Shown: positions 26,609 to 34,899 of the stretch, piece after piece
Layout: each line of letters begins with the position of its first letter
How positions within the stretch are numbered: position 1 is the first letter of the stretch
Position numbers and translations under genes: made by a program
The notes under the pieces: generated by a model
Database searches by the model: none
What the model was told of the DNA's origin: nothing
The model's input: only the letters and a program-made list of their open reading frames with translations
From: Candidatus Obscuribacterales bacterium
Lineage (GTDB): Bacteria; Cyanobacteriota; Vampirovibrionia; Obscuribacterales; Obscuribacteraceae
Assembly (NCBI GenBank): GCA_019747875.1
Contig: JAIEQI010000034.1
Coordinates: forward strand, 1 to 64,000
Direction of reading: 5' to 3'
Length of the DNA: 64,000 nucleotides

Positions 26609-27787
26609 CTACATAAGTGATTTCAGTAGATGATTAAGTAATTCGTCAAAGGGATAGACTGTTAACAACAAGGGAGAAAAAGGCAACAACGTAGCAAGCG
26701 CGAACGTAGATATGTTGTTTTTGCTGATCAAACAAGTTCTCATCTCTCGCACAACGTTGAAGCTATTGCTCAGATCCGCAAGTGACTGAATATCTGAAGT
26801 ACCTAGTAGATTCTCTTTCTTGTCGTTATGCTTTATCCATTTCGTGTGAAATTCAGCAACATAGTCATCTGCCAGGGCGCCATACTGAAAAATCGCCAAC
26901 CGTTTTTCCTGTGCAAGCTTAAGTGAGAAGACCAAAAGTGGTGTCAGAAAAATTGCAGATACAAGTAAAACGAAACCGATCAGATCATACCGGAATGACA
27001 TTAAGGTTTTTCCTTCAAAAATGATCTGATCGGCCAGAACGCTTGCAGCTTGCATTCCAAAGGCAAATGCCAGTACAGCAAACTTGCTATGACCAGCTAT
27101 GATGAATTCTAAGCCGCCTAGCCGATCAGGATGAGTTGCTCTGAGGTTTAAGCTGAGAAACGACATTCTCACTAAGAGAGCAACCCAGATGCAATATCGC
27201 CAGAGCCAACGAAGCCAGAGGAATCTATAAAGTGGCTTTGCGAAAAACGCATAGTAGAACCAAGCATAGCTAGGCTGTGAACTCAGAGGAACGGTTTGCC
27301 AGCTTGAACAAGTCATTGTAGAGTTGTGGCCGAGGACGTCCACGGCTTGCCATACGAAGGTACCTAATAGGACGATCATCTCAGCACCAGAGGAACTTCG
27401 CCATTGCGCCGCGATGTCTATTGCTTTGTCGAATTTTTCGACATCGGGCTTTTCGATAATGCGGTTTCGCGCATATTTGATTACCTCAGTGAGCCATGGT
27501 TCTACGATCTTTTCTGCTATCAAAAGCAGCGGTCCAACAAACAAAAATCGAGTAATCTCGGCGACATCTAGCAGAAATGGTATTTTCAGACCCGGTCCGA
27601 ATGCCACATTTTGTGCCAGGCATAGACCAAGAAGAGGCAAGAAGGTAAGCGCTATGAAAGCGAGCACCTTACGGTTGGTCTTTTCGCAGCCTAAGTTCGC
27701 GACACCGCCCTTTTTCAGTAAGCTATCGATTAGGCCGCCGTGCAAAAGTGCGTATTTCTCATCGGCTGTTTCTGCCGTACCTTTCAT
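26609..27787 (-). CDS. Multi-pass membrane protein, unknown family
   Basis: 392 residues with about six hydrophobic segments (AFIALTFLPLLGLCLAQNVA; EITRFLFVGPLLLIAEKIV; GAEMIVLLGTFVWQAVDVLG; LWRYCIWVALLVRMSFLSLN; FAVLAFAFGMQAASVLAD; LIGFVLLVSAIFLTPLLVFS; a last one near the C-terminus). A charged loop follows the second (WLTEVIKYARNRIIEKPDVE). I recognise no domain. It interrupts the Tad-like gene set on the opposite strand, and the operator at 27900 lies 113 bp upstream, between it and the DUF2252 gene. Confidence 0.6.
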   Translation of the reverse strand: MKGTAETADEKYALLHGGLIDSLLKKGGVANLGCEKTNRKVLAFIALTFLPLLGLCLAQNVAFGPGLKIPFLLDVAEITRFLFVGPLLLIAEKIVEPWLTEVIKYARNRIIEKPDVEKFDKAIDIAAQWRSSSGAEMIVLLGTFVWQAVDVLGHNSTMTCSSWQTVPLSSQPSYAWFYYAFFAKPLYRFLWLRWLWRYCIWVALLVRMSFLSLNLRATHPDRLGGLEFIIAGHSKFAVLAFAFGMQAASVLADQIIFEGKTLMSFRYDLIGFVLLVSAIFLTPLLVFSLKLAQEKRLAIFQYGALADDYVAEFHTKWIKHNDKKENLLGTSDIQSLADLSNSFNVVREMRTCLISKNNISTFALATLLPFSPLLLTVYPFDELLNHLLKSLM

Positions 27788-27899
27788 AGTCAGCCCTTAT
27801 GCTTTTTGTCTGTTCATAATTTAAGCTAGGCAAACTCCAGAGCACATCGCTCCTCCGAAGGACTGTAAGATGCTTTTGGAGAGTTTATCTAAAGGGGCG

Positions 27900-27915
27900 T
27901 CATCCAGAAGGATGA
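27900..27915. promoter_or_regulatory. Inverted-repeat operator, perfect copy (DUF2252)
   Basis: TCATCC-AGAA-GGATGA, perfect, 97 bp before the DUF2252 gene and 113 bp before the divergent membrane protein. It is followed at once (27915-27931) by AGGTCC-TACTA-GGACTT, a second, related dyad. Confidence 0.65.
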
Positions 27916-28011
27916 GGTCCTACTAGGACTTAACAGATCCCAAGACTGAGGTAAAGGTTTTCAGAACTTACTAAAGTTGAAGTTGAAGTATCTATTCTGC
28001 GAAGGGCTATT

Positions 28012-29412
28012 TTGATGAATGCGTCTATAACTAAATCGTCCAAAGAAACCCGTACTGGGTCTCAAACACTTCAATTAGAAGAGCGAGTAAAGATTGGCAA
28101 GCAAGCTCGTGAATCTGTGCCTTTCGAGATGCATTCCAAGCTCTCGTTCGTTCCTGCAGATCGTGATCTCGTTGAGATTTTGGAGATATCCAATCATGGT
28201 CGAGCTCCTGAATTGATTCCAATCCGTTATGGACGAATGCTTGTTTCTCCATTCGCCTTCTTTCGAGGGAGCGCAGCCCTTATGGCGAAGGATCTATCTA
28301 GGTCTCCTGTCTCTGGATTCTATGTGCAAGCGTGTGGTGATTGTCATATTCAAAACTTTGGTGCATTTGCTACGGCCGAAAGACAACTGGTCGTAGATAT
28401 CAATGACTATGATGAAACATTGCCAGCTCCCTGGGAGTGGGACCTCAAGCGGCTTGGAACAAGTCTGGTTCTGGCAGCGCTTGCGAACGGATACTCTTAT
28501 GAGCTTGGAATGGAAGCTGCTCGGCGCATGGCAAAGTCCTACCGCCAGTTCATCGCTGAGCTGAGTGAGATGTCCCATTTAGAAGAGTGGTATTACAAGG
28601 TAGCTTTTGAGGAACTCTCTGAGGGGGCTGAGCAGGAAACGCGTGAACGCGGGGCGCGCTTACTGGAAGAAGCGATTGAGAAATCATCACCTGAGGTTCT
28701 CATGGAGAAGCTCGTAGAGAAGCGCAATGGAGTGTTGCGTTTTAGAGAGGTACCTCCACTTCTTTGCCATATAGAAGGTATATCTGCCGGCGCTACTGAG
28801 AAAGAGGTGTTTGAGGAATATTGCAACACCTTATCCGATGAGAGGCAATCACTTCTAAGAAAATTTCAGCTGGTTGACGTCGCTAGAAAGGTAGTAGGAA
28901 TTGGAAGTGTTGGCACCTTTTGTGGTGTCGTTTTATTGACGAGCGAACGAAGTGATATATTGGTTCTGCAGATTAAGGAAGCGCGGCAGTCAGTGCTTGA
29001 GCCATACGCCGGGAAGTCAAAGTATGCCCACCACGGACAAAGAGTGGTTAGCGGGCAGAAGCTAATGCAAACGGCCTCAGACATGTTCCTCGGATGGACT
29101 ACCGGCAAGCGACCTCCTTTTAAGCACTTCTACGTAAGGCAATTGCGTGATGTGAAGATCGCAGTAAACACCGCGTACTGGAGTAAAGAGGACTTCAAAA
29201 TCTTTTCAAAAGTCGCGGGCAGAATCCTGGCTAAGGCCCATGCGCGCTCTGGTGATTCGACGATTTTGCGAGCTTACCTCGGAAAATCGGAGCAGTTTGA
29301 CGAATCTATTGCTGCCTATTCTTTGGCATATGCAAAACAAACCGAGCAAGATTATCGCCGGTTTGTCAGAGCATGCAAGCTTGGTAAATTAAAAGCTGAG
29401 CTTATTGATTAG
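28012..29412 (+). CDS. DUF2252 protein (kinase-like fold)
   Basis: 466 residues, full-length for DUF2252. Motifs: PIRYGRMLVSPFAFFRGSA near residue 75, ACGDCHIQNFGAF (like the catalytic HxxN of aminoglycoside-phosphotransferase-type kinases), VDINDYDETLPAPWEWDLKR (the DFD-like metal site) and a C-terminal ILAKAHARSGD. The family has the protein-kinase-like fold with unknown substrate. ATG at 28012 or 28015. Preceded by a perfect operator copy, so probably part of the stress regulon rather than of the Tad set around it. Confidence 0.88.
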   Translation: MMNASITKSSKETRTGSQTLQLEERVKIGKQARESVPFEMHSKLSFVPADRDLVEILEISNHGRAPELIPIRYGRMLVSPFAFFRGSAALMAKDLSRSPVSGFYVQACGDCHIQNFGAFATAERQLVVDINDYDETLPAPWEWDLKRLGTSLVLAALANGYSYELGMEAARRMAKSYRQFIAELSEMSHLEEWYYKVAFEELSEGAEQETRERGARLLEEAIEKSSPEVLMEKLVEKRNGVLRFREVPPLLCHIEGISAGATEKEVFEEYCNTLSDERQSLLRKFQLVDVARKVVGIGSVGTFCGVVLLTSERSDILVLQIKEARQSVLEPYAGKSKYAHHGQRVVSGQKLMQTASDMFLGWTTGKRPPFKHFYVRQLRDVKIAVNTAYWSKEDFKIFSKVAGRILAKAHARSGDSTILRAYLGKSEQFDESIAAYSLAYAKQTEQDYRRFVRACKLGKLKAELID

Positions 29413-29416
29413 ATAT

Positions 29417-29444
29417 TTGACGCAAAAAAGACGAAAACCTGACG
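29417..29444 (+). repeat. 28-bp dispersed element, copy 3
   Basis: TTGACGCAAAAAAGACG followed by AAAACCTGACG, 5 bp after the DUF2252 stop and 94 bp before the preferred start of the TadE-like gene (29511). Confidence 0.75.
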
Positions 29445-29510
29445 CAAAACAGCTTTGCCTTCTGACTATCCTTTATTCAGCTAATGGGAATTCAGCAGGG
29501 AGAGTTCACA

Positions 29511-30224
29511 ATGAAAGCAGTACGAAATGATCAGAGATTGATAAGCCGGCAACGAAGAAATGGACGTCGCAGAAATTCAGGTTCCGCGTTCATTGAACTT
29601 GCCTGCATGGGGTTTATTCTGCCTGTGTTGGCTGTTATTTCGGCGAACGTCGGTCTCCTCGTTTTTGCTGCTTGGACAAATGATGCTGCATGCCGCGACG
29701 CTGCTCGTTGCGCTTCCGAGCAAGGTAATAAATCGGATGCTGTTGTTGCGGCGGCTTGCGCTGCCAAACGATATGCCACTGCTGGTGGCATCCTGGGAAA
29801 TCCGAAGGTTTTGACAGGGGAAACCGAGTTTACATACGAGCCTTTCTTTGACAAGGACGGAGTGCCGCAGTTATCGAAGGGACCGTTTGTCACTGTCACA
29901 ACTCGAATGAATGCTGTGTTGCCGTTGCCAATGTATGTCTCCGAAAAAGGATTGACTCGCTTTGTTGTGTTCAAGCAAAGCTATACCTTTCCGCTGATGA
30001 ATCCGAATCAGCAAGACAAGATTACACCAATGTTCAATCCAAGCTTAGCTGCACAAGAAGAAGATCACCTTCAAGATGCAATCGAGCAAGCAGCTGCAAC
30101 CGCCAGGGCGCAAGCCGAACAGCTCGCTGCCGAGCAGGCTCAGCAATCAGCTCAAGCAAGCAGTGCCGATCCGGCAGGACCTACAGCTCAAGTCCCGCAA
30201 CAGCCAGCAGAACCGCCGGTATAG
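29511..30224 (+). CDS. TadE-like protein with Gln/Ala-rich tail
   Basis: About 237 residues from the ATG at 29511, which has GGGAGAG six bases upstream (the frame is open to 29484). Basic N-terminus (RRNGRRRNS), then GSAFIELACMGFILPVLAV with the TadE Glu in the helix, NDAACRDAARCASEQG, a beta-rich domain, and an unusual ~50-residue C-terminal tail rich in Gln, Ala and Pro (ATARAQAEQLAAEQAQQSAQ, then PQQPAEPPV). The tail could be a surface-exposed linker or coiled coil. Copy 3 of the dispersed element is upstream and a hairpin terminator downstream. Confidence 0.75.
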   Translation: MKAVRNDQRLISRQRRNGRRRNSGSAFIELACMGFILPVLAVISANVGLLVFAAWTNDAACRDAARCASEQGNKSDAVVAAACAAKRYATAGGILGNPKVLTGETEFTYEPFFDKDGVPQLSKGPFVTVTTRMNAVLPLPMYVSEKGLTRFVVFKQSYTFPLMNPNQQDKITPMFNPSLAAQEEDHLQDAIEQAAATARAQAEQLAAEQAQQSAQASSADPAGPTAQVPQQPAEPPV

Positions 30225-30253
30225 CCGCCTCTGTACCAACGCGCTTCTGTTAT

Positions 30254-30277
30254 CGAGATGCACTTCGGTGCATCTCG
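30254..30277 (+). terminator. Hairpin terminator with TTCG loop
   Basis: CGAGATGCAC-TTCG-GTGCATCTCG: a perfect 10-bp stem with the very stable UUCG tetraloop, 30 bp after the TadE-like stop and followed by TTCTGTTGTGTGTTTG. Confidence 0.75.
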
Positions 30278-30519
30278 TTCTGTTGTGTGTTTGTTGGGAG
30301 CAGGCAGGCTGCCGGCGCCGCAGGGACCGAGCCATGGCAGCCGTAGTACGCGGCAAGCCGAAGCTTCTCCTCCAGCCTTTGCGGACGAGCAGGCGATGGG
30401 TTGCGCCCTAGAACCGGTGATCTTCCGGATTGCCTCATTGCCTGTCGTTACCCCAGCTGCGGGATCGGCTGGCCGCCATTGGACAATTGTTGGACAAGGG
30501 CTTGATACACTCCTTTCGA
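30278..30519. other. Intergenic stretch, no supported gene
   Basis: GC-richer than its surroundings. Short frames exist on both strands, but none has a ribosome-binding site, recognisable motif or codon use like the neighbours. The region ends at copy 4 of the dispersed element. Confidence 0.5.
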
Positions 30520-30547
30520 CTGACACAAAAAAGACGAAATTCTGACG
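30520..30547 (+). repeat. 28-bp dispersed element, copy 4
   Basis: CTGACACAAAAAAGACG followed by AAATTCTGACG, 100 bp before the gene at 30620. Differs from the others at two positions at its left end (C for T, and A for G in GACACA). Confidence 0.72.
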
Positions 30548-30619
30548 CGGGGTAGACGCAACACAAACTTAGAATGACCTCATGAATTGCAGGGATTCAT
30601 CTACTGGAGGAGAGGCTAA

Positions 30620-30988
30620 ATGGTGGAACTAAGTATCGAGAACTGGGCTGAAGCAAGTGCCTACGAAGTTTATTTGAACAACGTCAATAGTAAGTGCAGA
30701 AAAGTTGAAACCAGAATCGGAGCTGCTTCCAAGCAAATCAAAACAATGCGTAGCACTGGCGAACAGAGAATGCAGGTGAAGCCTCTTGAAGTTCGAGCAG
30801 GCGAGATGCTTTCCACAATTTTTGCAGGATTCATGGCTTGCTTTCGCATAAACAAACCAAGCACAGCAATGTGCAAGCATTACGGTCATCGCATCGACAA
30901 GACCTGGAAAGGACTCTTTCCCCGATGCTTAGATTGCGATTGTGTGGTTAGAGATCCAAAGTCATTGCGACGCTCTTCTACCTATTAG
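30620..30988 (+). CDS. Small Cys/His protein of unknown function
   Basis: 122 residues; I recognise no family. The N-terminal half is helical and charged (YEVYLNNVNSKCRKVETRIG). The C-terminal part has a possible zinc site, MCKHYGHRIDKTWKGLFPRC followed by LDCDC. A strong Shine-Dalgarno, GGAGGAGAG, precedes the ATG, which argues that it is real. The 28-bp element shared only with TadE/TadG-like genes lies 73 bp upstream, so it is probably expressed with them. Confidence 0.65.
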   Translation: MVELSIENWAEASAYEVYLNNVNSKCRKVETRIGAASKQIKTMRSTGEQRMQVKPLEVRAGEMLSTIFAGFMACFRINKPSTAMCKHYGHRIDKTWKGLFPRCLDCDCVVRDPKSLRRSSTY

Positions 30989-31008
30989 GACGTCGCAACA
31001 TGACAAAT

Positions 31009-31677
31009 CTAGCTTTGCCTGAAAATATATCCGACTCCGTGCACTGTACGAATCACTTCGTTCTCCGGATCGATCTTCAATCGCAGCCGGCGCAGAGTAC
31101 TTCTAAGAGCCTGTACAGTTGCCTCCGAATCGGACGGCCAAACACGATTGAGTACAGCTTCTTGCTCAAAGACCTTATTGGGGTTGCGCATAAAAAACTG
31201 AAGCAGTTGAAATTCCTTGGGTTGCAGCTCTACAGGCTCGCCGTTCTTCTTAACCACGTAGTTGTCGGGATCAAGCTCTATCCCGGAAGCTCGCAGGATG
31301 TTATCGGTCGATCGGGCGGACCGGCGCAAGAGAGCTCTAACGCGGGCGCAGAGTTCTCCAACATTAAATGGTTTTGTCAGATAATCATCAGCTCCACCAT
31401 CTAAACCTTGCTCGCGATTTGAATAAGCGCTCATCCCGGTAAGCATCAGTACCGGAATCATGCCACCGCCAGAGCGGTATTCTTTCACGATATCAATACC
31501 GGCTTTGCCAGGCAGCTGCCAGTCGAGAATCGCTAGATCGTATTCGTAAGAACTCAGGTAAAACCAGCCATCAGTCCCGTTGTTGCAAGTTTCCACAACG
31601 TGATGCTCTTGCTCAAGCGTCTTCTTGAGCAAATCGAGAATGTCCTGAGTATCTTCGACAACTAAGATTTTAGCCAT
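31009..31677 (-). CDS. OmpR/PhoB-type response regulator
   Basis: 222 residues. Receiver domain with E8-D9 pocket, phospho-acceptor D52 (LAILDWQLPG), MLTGMS and the Lys in DDYLTKPFNVGEL. C-terminal winged helix (GIELDPDNYVVKKNGEPVEL; ATVQALRSTLRRLRLKID; IRTVHGVGYIF). It lies 56 bp after a TPR gene on the same strand; the membrane histidine kinase at 33041, divergent from that TPR gene, is its likely partner. Convergent with the gene at 30620. Confidence 0.93.
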   Translation of the reverse strand: MAKILVVEDTQDILDLLKKTLEQEHHVVETCNNGTDGWFYLSSYEYDLAILDWQLPGKAGIDIVKEYRSGGGMIPVLMLTGMSAYSNREQGLDGGADDYLTKPFNVGELCARVRALLRRSARSTDNILRASGIELDPDNYVVKKNGEPVELQPKEFQLLQFFMRNPNKVFEQEAVLNRVWPSDSEATVQALRSTLRRLRLKIDPENEVIRTVHGVGYIFRQS

Positions 31678-31732
31678 TCCAACGCCATTGTATTCAATTA
31701 CTTCACTGTTTTACCACAGTGGTAAAGGATAA

Positions 31733-32941
31733 TCACAGATCCGTTAAACCATTAGCCAGCAAGGTCTTTCGACTAGCGCTCAATTGCCTGTCCTGCTCGG
31801 TGGACTCCTTGAACAGCTTTCTAACATCCTTCTGGTATTCAGCGTAGAGCTCTTTGGCTTCCCCCTTTTTGCCCGCCTTCCATGCAGTCTCCACAGCGGT
31901 TAGCTGCATTGGCAGGATTGACACAGGCTCTGCAAGTTCAGGATTGGCTTTGGCCTTTTTCACAGCTATTGTCGCAAGCGCAAACGCCGGTTCATACATT
32001 TGATAAGTTAAGAACCTTGCTGTTGATTGCCTGATCATGCTCAAGTAATGTCCGTCTGATATGTCGGCAGTATTGAAGCCCTTTATGCATTTATCGATTT
32101 GCTTTTGAGCCAGTTCGGTTTTTCCAAGCTTTTCGTATGCGATGGCAACCAGTGTACTTGCCCAAAGAGTGCGGCTGGCGTCTGGTCCTAATATTTTTGA
32201 TTCAATCTGCTCTGCCTCGATGGCTAAAGGCTCAGCTGCTTTGAAGTTTCCGGCGTCCATGTAATCCAGGGCTAAGTATCCGCAGCAATTAAAGGAGTTT
32301 CCGTTGGTTTTGAATGATGGAATTTTCCTCCTCATGTCGTAGATTCTTTGCCCGTATTGGATTCCGGCCGCTGTTGTTATGTAGTAATCGTGGAGATGCC
32401 CAAGCAGGTGTAACAGGCTGGGACTATCTTTGCCCACCAGCGCCTCTGAAATGCGCAGGGCTTCTTTAAGCTGTGTTAGCCGCTTCTGGCTCTTAGATGG
32501 GTAAAGAGTAGCATCGTAAGAAAGCAATGGTGGAAGCCTACTGCTGTCGTTGCCAAACTTCTCGCGTACAAAGTTTATTGCTTGGGTTGAGTATTGTTGC
32601 GCATCGCTGACCCGCCGGAGGCGATAATAAGTTTCAGAAAGATCGAGCAGAATCGCTATATGTTCGTCGTCAAAACTGCCTTTCTCTGCGTCGAGTATTT
32701 TTAGAGCCCTGCGAAATAGGGGCTCGGCATTTACAAAGTCTTGCGCTTTGTACAAGCTGGCCGCAGCTTCTTTGACTTTCAAGTAATTAGCGGGCAATGG
32801 AACCGCGTGTTTCTTTTTGCTGCTCTTAGTTGATTTTGCGTATGTTGTACCGTCACTGGCAACACAAAACGAAGCCAACGATAGCAAAACTACCGTCGTT
32901 CGAAGAAAAATATTCGGTTCTAGGAAGCGTCTTTCCTTCAC
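31733..32941 (-). CDS. Exported TPR protein
   Basis: 402 residues. Signal peptide (LRTTVVLLSLASFCVASDGT), a Lys-rich segment (KSTKSSKKKHA), then TPR-type helices (ASLYKAQDFVNAEPLFRRAL; LLDLSETYYRLRRVSDAQQY; ALDYMDAGNFKAAEPLAIEA; AYEKLGKTELAQKQIDKCIK; AWKAGKKGEAKELYAEYQKD). It lies between the OmpR-type regulator (same strand) and the histidine kinase (divergent), so it might be a periplasmic accessory to that signalling pair, though nothing proves it. Confidence 0.78.
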   Translation of the reverse strand: MKERRFLEPNIFLRTTVVLLSLASFCVASDGTTYAKSTKSSKKKHAVPLPANYLKVKEAAASLYKAQDFVNAEPLFRRALKILDAEKGSFDDEHIAILLDLSETYYRLRRVSDAQQYSTQAINFVREKFGNDSSRLPPLLSYDATLYPSKSQKRLTQLKEALRISEALVGKDSPSLLHLLGHLHDYYITTAAGIQYGQRIYDMRRKIPSFKTNGNSFNCCGYLALDYMDAGNFKAAEPLAIEAEQIESKILGPDASRTLWASTLVAIAYEKLGKTELAQKQIDKCIKGFNTADISDGHYLSMIRQSTARFLTYQMYEPAFALATIAVKKAKANPELAEPVSILPMQLTAVETAWKAGKKGEAKELYAEYQKDVRKLFKESTEQDRQLSASRKTLLANGLTDL

Positions 32942-33040
32942 ATATGAATTGTTCCACGATTGTTGTGAAAGAATGTCATTCCGGGAATAAAAGTCGAAGA
33001 TCTTCTCGCATCAATTACTCCAGACTTACTAAGAGAAAAT

Positions 33041-34894
33041 ATGGCGCTCCGATCATTAAGCCTGGCGCAACGGGTAAAAATTCTAATTGCCGTGCCTCTG
33101 GCTTTCGGTCTTTGTTTCGTTTCCATCTTGTTTCTGGCACTAGAGCAAGCGGAACGAGAGTCAAGAGCTGCAGAAAGGGATAATGCGGTCTACGCAAACG
33201 GGCATATCATCACCACAAATGTTGTTCATGGTTTTCAGTCGCTTGTCCAATATCGTTATCTTGGACAGGCTGAGTTTGGCCAGGCCTATGAAGATGAAAT
33301 GGCCACGATGCGTGGCTGTTTTGCCGAAATTAAGAAACTTTTGAAAGATGACAAAAAGCTTTTGAAGGGAGTGAAGGAGCTGGAAGATCTGTGCGAGCTA
33401 ATGAGATCGCACATGAATGAGGCAAAACGGTCTATCGAAATTGGCGAAACTTGGCAGGCAGAAGAGCAGGCTAAAGAGCTGAAGAACATGATCAGCATTT
33501 TTGAGACGCGGATGAAAAAAATGCTGGCACCCTTTGAAGGGCAAGGTTTGGTTGCTTCGCGAAAACAACGCGAGTTTAGACAGACAGTCAAGAATCTGTT
33601 GATTGTTGGTATCTTCCTTCAGGTTTTGATTGCGTTTGCGCTTGCTACAGGTTTCAGCAAACGAACTCTGGATCAGCTGACCGTCTTGATGGACAATATG
33701 CGTCGCATGAAAGCTGGCGAACAATTGAATCCGACGCTCAAAGGTCAAGATGAACTCGCTCAGATGGATTTGATGTTTCACATCATGGCTCAATCAATCA
33801 CAGATGCCACTGAGAGTCTAAAGCTAAGTGAGGCGAGAATCCGGGCAGTCATTGAAGGCTTACCAATGGGCGTAGCCGTTTTGCATGAGGATCGCACTAT
33901 ACACTTCCTTAATCCAGCAGCACAATCTTTGTTTGGCTATTACGACGGTGAGTTGTCCGGCCGGCGCATCGGTGAGCTGGTTGTAGATCCAAAAAAGAAA
34001 GTAAAGGCAGATCAAATTGAGAATGTGCTGTTCACTGAAACGAGTGAACACACAAAAGAGTTCTTAGGGGTTAGCAGAGAAGGGAAACAAGTTCCGCTCG
34101 ATATCACTACTCGAGAATTTCAAGGACCGGAAGGCAAGATGCTTCTTGTTGGAATGTTAGACGTTACTGAGCGCCAGGCGGTCGAACAAATGAAGCGCGA
34201 TTTTGTCGCCATGGTCACCCACGATTTGAGAAGTCCGCTCACTTCGATTCGTTTGTCGGGCGAGCTGATGCGTCTAAAGTTCGAAGAGCAATTGACTGAT
34301 GAATGGAGACGTCTCCTGCATGTTCAAGATATGAACTGCATGAGATTGCTTGGACTAATCAATGATTTGCTGGATCTTGAAAAGCTCGAAGCTGGAATGA
34401 TGACGATTGATCTGGCACCAGTTTTCGTGCAGGACATTTTTGAAAAAGCAGAGGCTTCCGTGAACAGTCTGGCGGCTACTAAAGAAATAAAGATCTCGTG
34501 GACGCCAACAGATTTAGAGATCATTGCCGATGCTGATAGGATCGTGCAGGTGTTGGTTAACTTGCTCTCTAATTCGATCAAGTTTTCCGAACAAGGAAAG
34601 TCTATTGAGTTGTATGCAGAGCAGAAACTGAACTTCGTTGAAATCAGTGTTCAAGATCATGGACGTGGAATTCCCGAAGAGAAAATTGCCACTATTTTCG
34701 ATAGATTCACTCAGGTGAAAAAGGAAGATGGAACCAAGAAGGGTGGCGGCACGGGTCTTGGACTTGCAATTTGCAAGTCAATTGTTGAATCACACAAAGG
34801 ACAGATTGGCGTTGAAAGTGAAAAGGACAAAGGAAGCCGTTTCTGGCTTTGTATTCCCAGCTATTCGGAAGGCGAGGATCCAGATCTTGACTGA
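33041..34894 (+). CDS. Membrane sensor histidine kinase (HAMP-PAS)
   Basis: 617 residues. First membrane helix KILIAVPLAFGLCFVSILFL, a ~150-residue helical extracytoplasmic domain like CHASE3, second helix LLIVGIFLQVLIAFALATGF, HAMP linker, PAS domain (~275-385, MGVAVLHEDRTIHFLNPAAQ), HisKA with H394 (THDLRSPLTSI) and HATPase_c (NLLSNSIKFSEQG, DHGRGIPEEKIATIFDRF, GTGLGLAICKSI). Probable partner is the OmpR-type regulator at 31009-31677. Signal unknown; the CHASE3-like region suggests a small or mechanical extracellular cue. Confidence 0.93.
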   Translation: MALRSLSLAQRVKILIAVPLAFGLCFVSILFLALEQAERESRAAERDNAVYANGHIITTNVVHGFQSLVQYRYLGQAEFGQAYEDEMATMRGCFAEIKKLLKDDKKLLKGVKELEDLCELMRSHMNEAKRSIEIGETWQAEEQAKELKNMISIFETRMKKMLAPFEGQGLVASRKQREFRQTVKNLLIVGIFLQVLIAFALATGFSKRTLDQLTVLMDNMRRMKAGEQLNPTLKGQDELAQMDLMFHIMAQSITDATESLKLSEARIRAVIEGLPMGVAVLHEDRTIHFLNPAAQSLFGYYDGELSGRRIGELVVDPKKKVKADQIENVLFTETSEHTKEFLGVSREGKQVPLDITTREFQGPEGKMLLVGMLDVTERQAVEQMKRDFVAMVTHDLRSPLTSIRLSGELMRLKFEEQLTDEWRRLLHVQDMNCMRLLGLINDLLDLEKLEAGMMTIDLAPVFVQDIFEKAEASVNSLAATKEIKISWTPTDLEIIADADRIVQVLVNLLSNSIKFSEQGKSIELYAEQKLNFVEISVQDHGRGIPEEKIATIFDRFTQVKKEDGTKKGGGTGLGLAICKSIVESHKGQIGVESEKDKGSRFWLCIPSYSEGEDPDLD

Positions 34895-34899
34895 TCAGG

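Noticed and set aside
30258..30545. 95-codon frame (plus) and 112-codon frame (minus, 30188-30526) in the GC-rich gap
   Set aside because: They begin inside a terminator hairpin or run through the dispersed element and have no ribosome-binding site.
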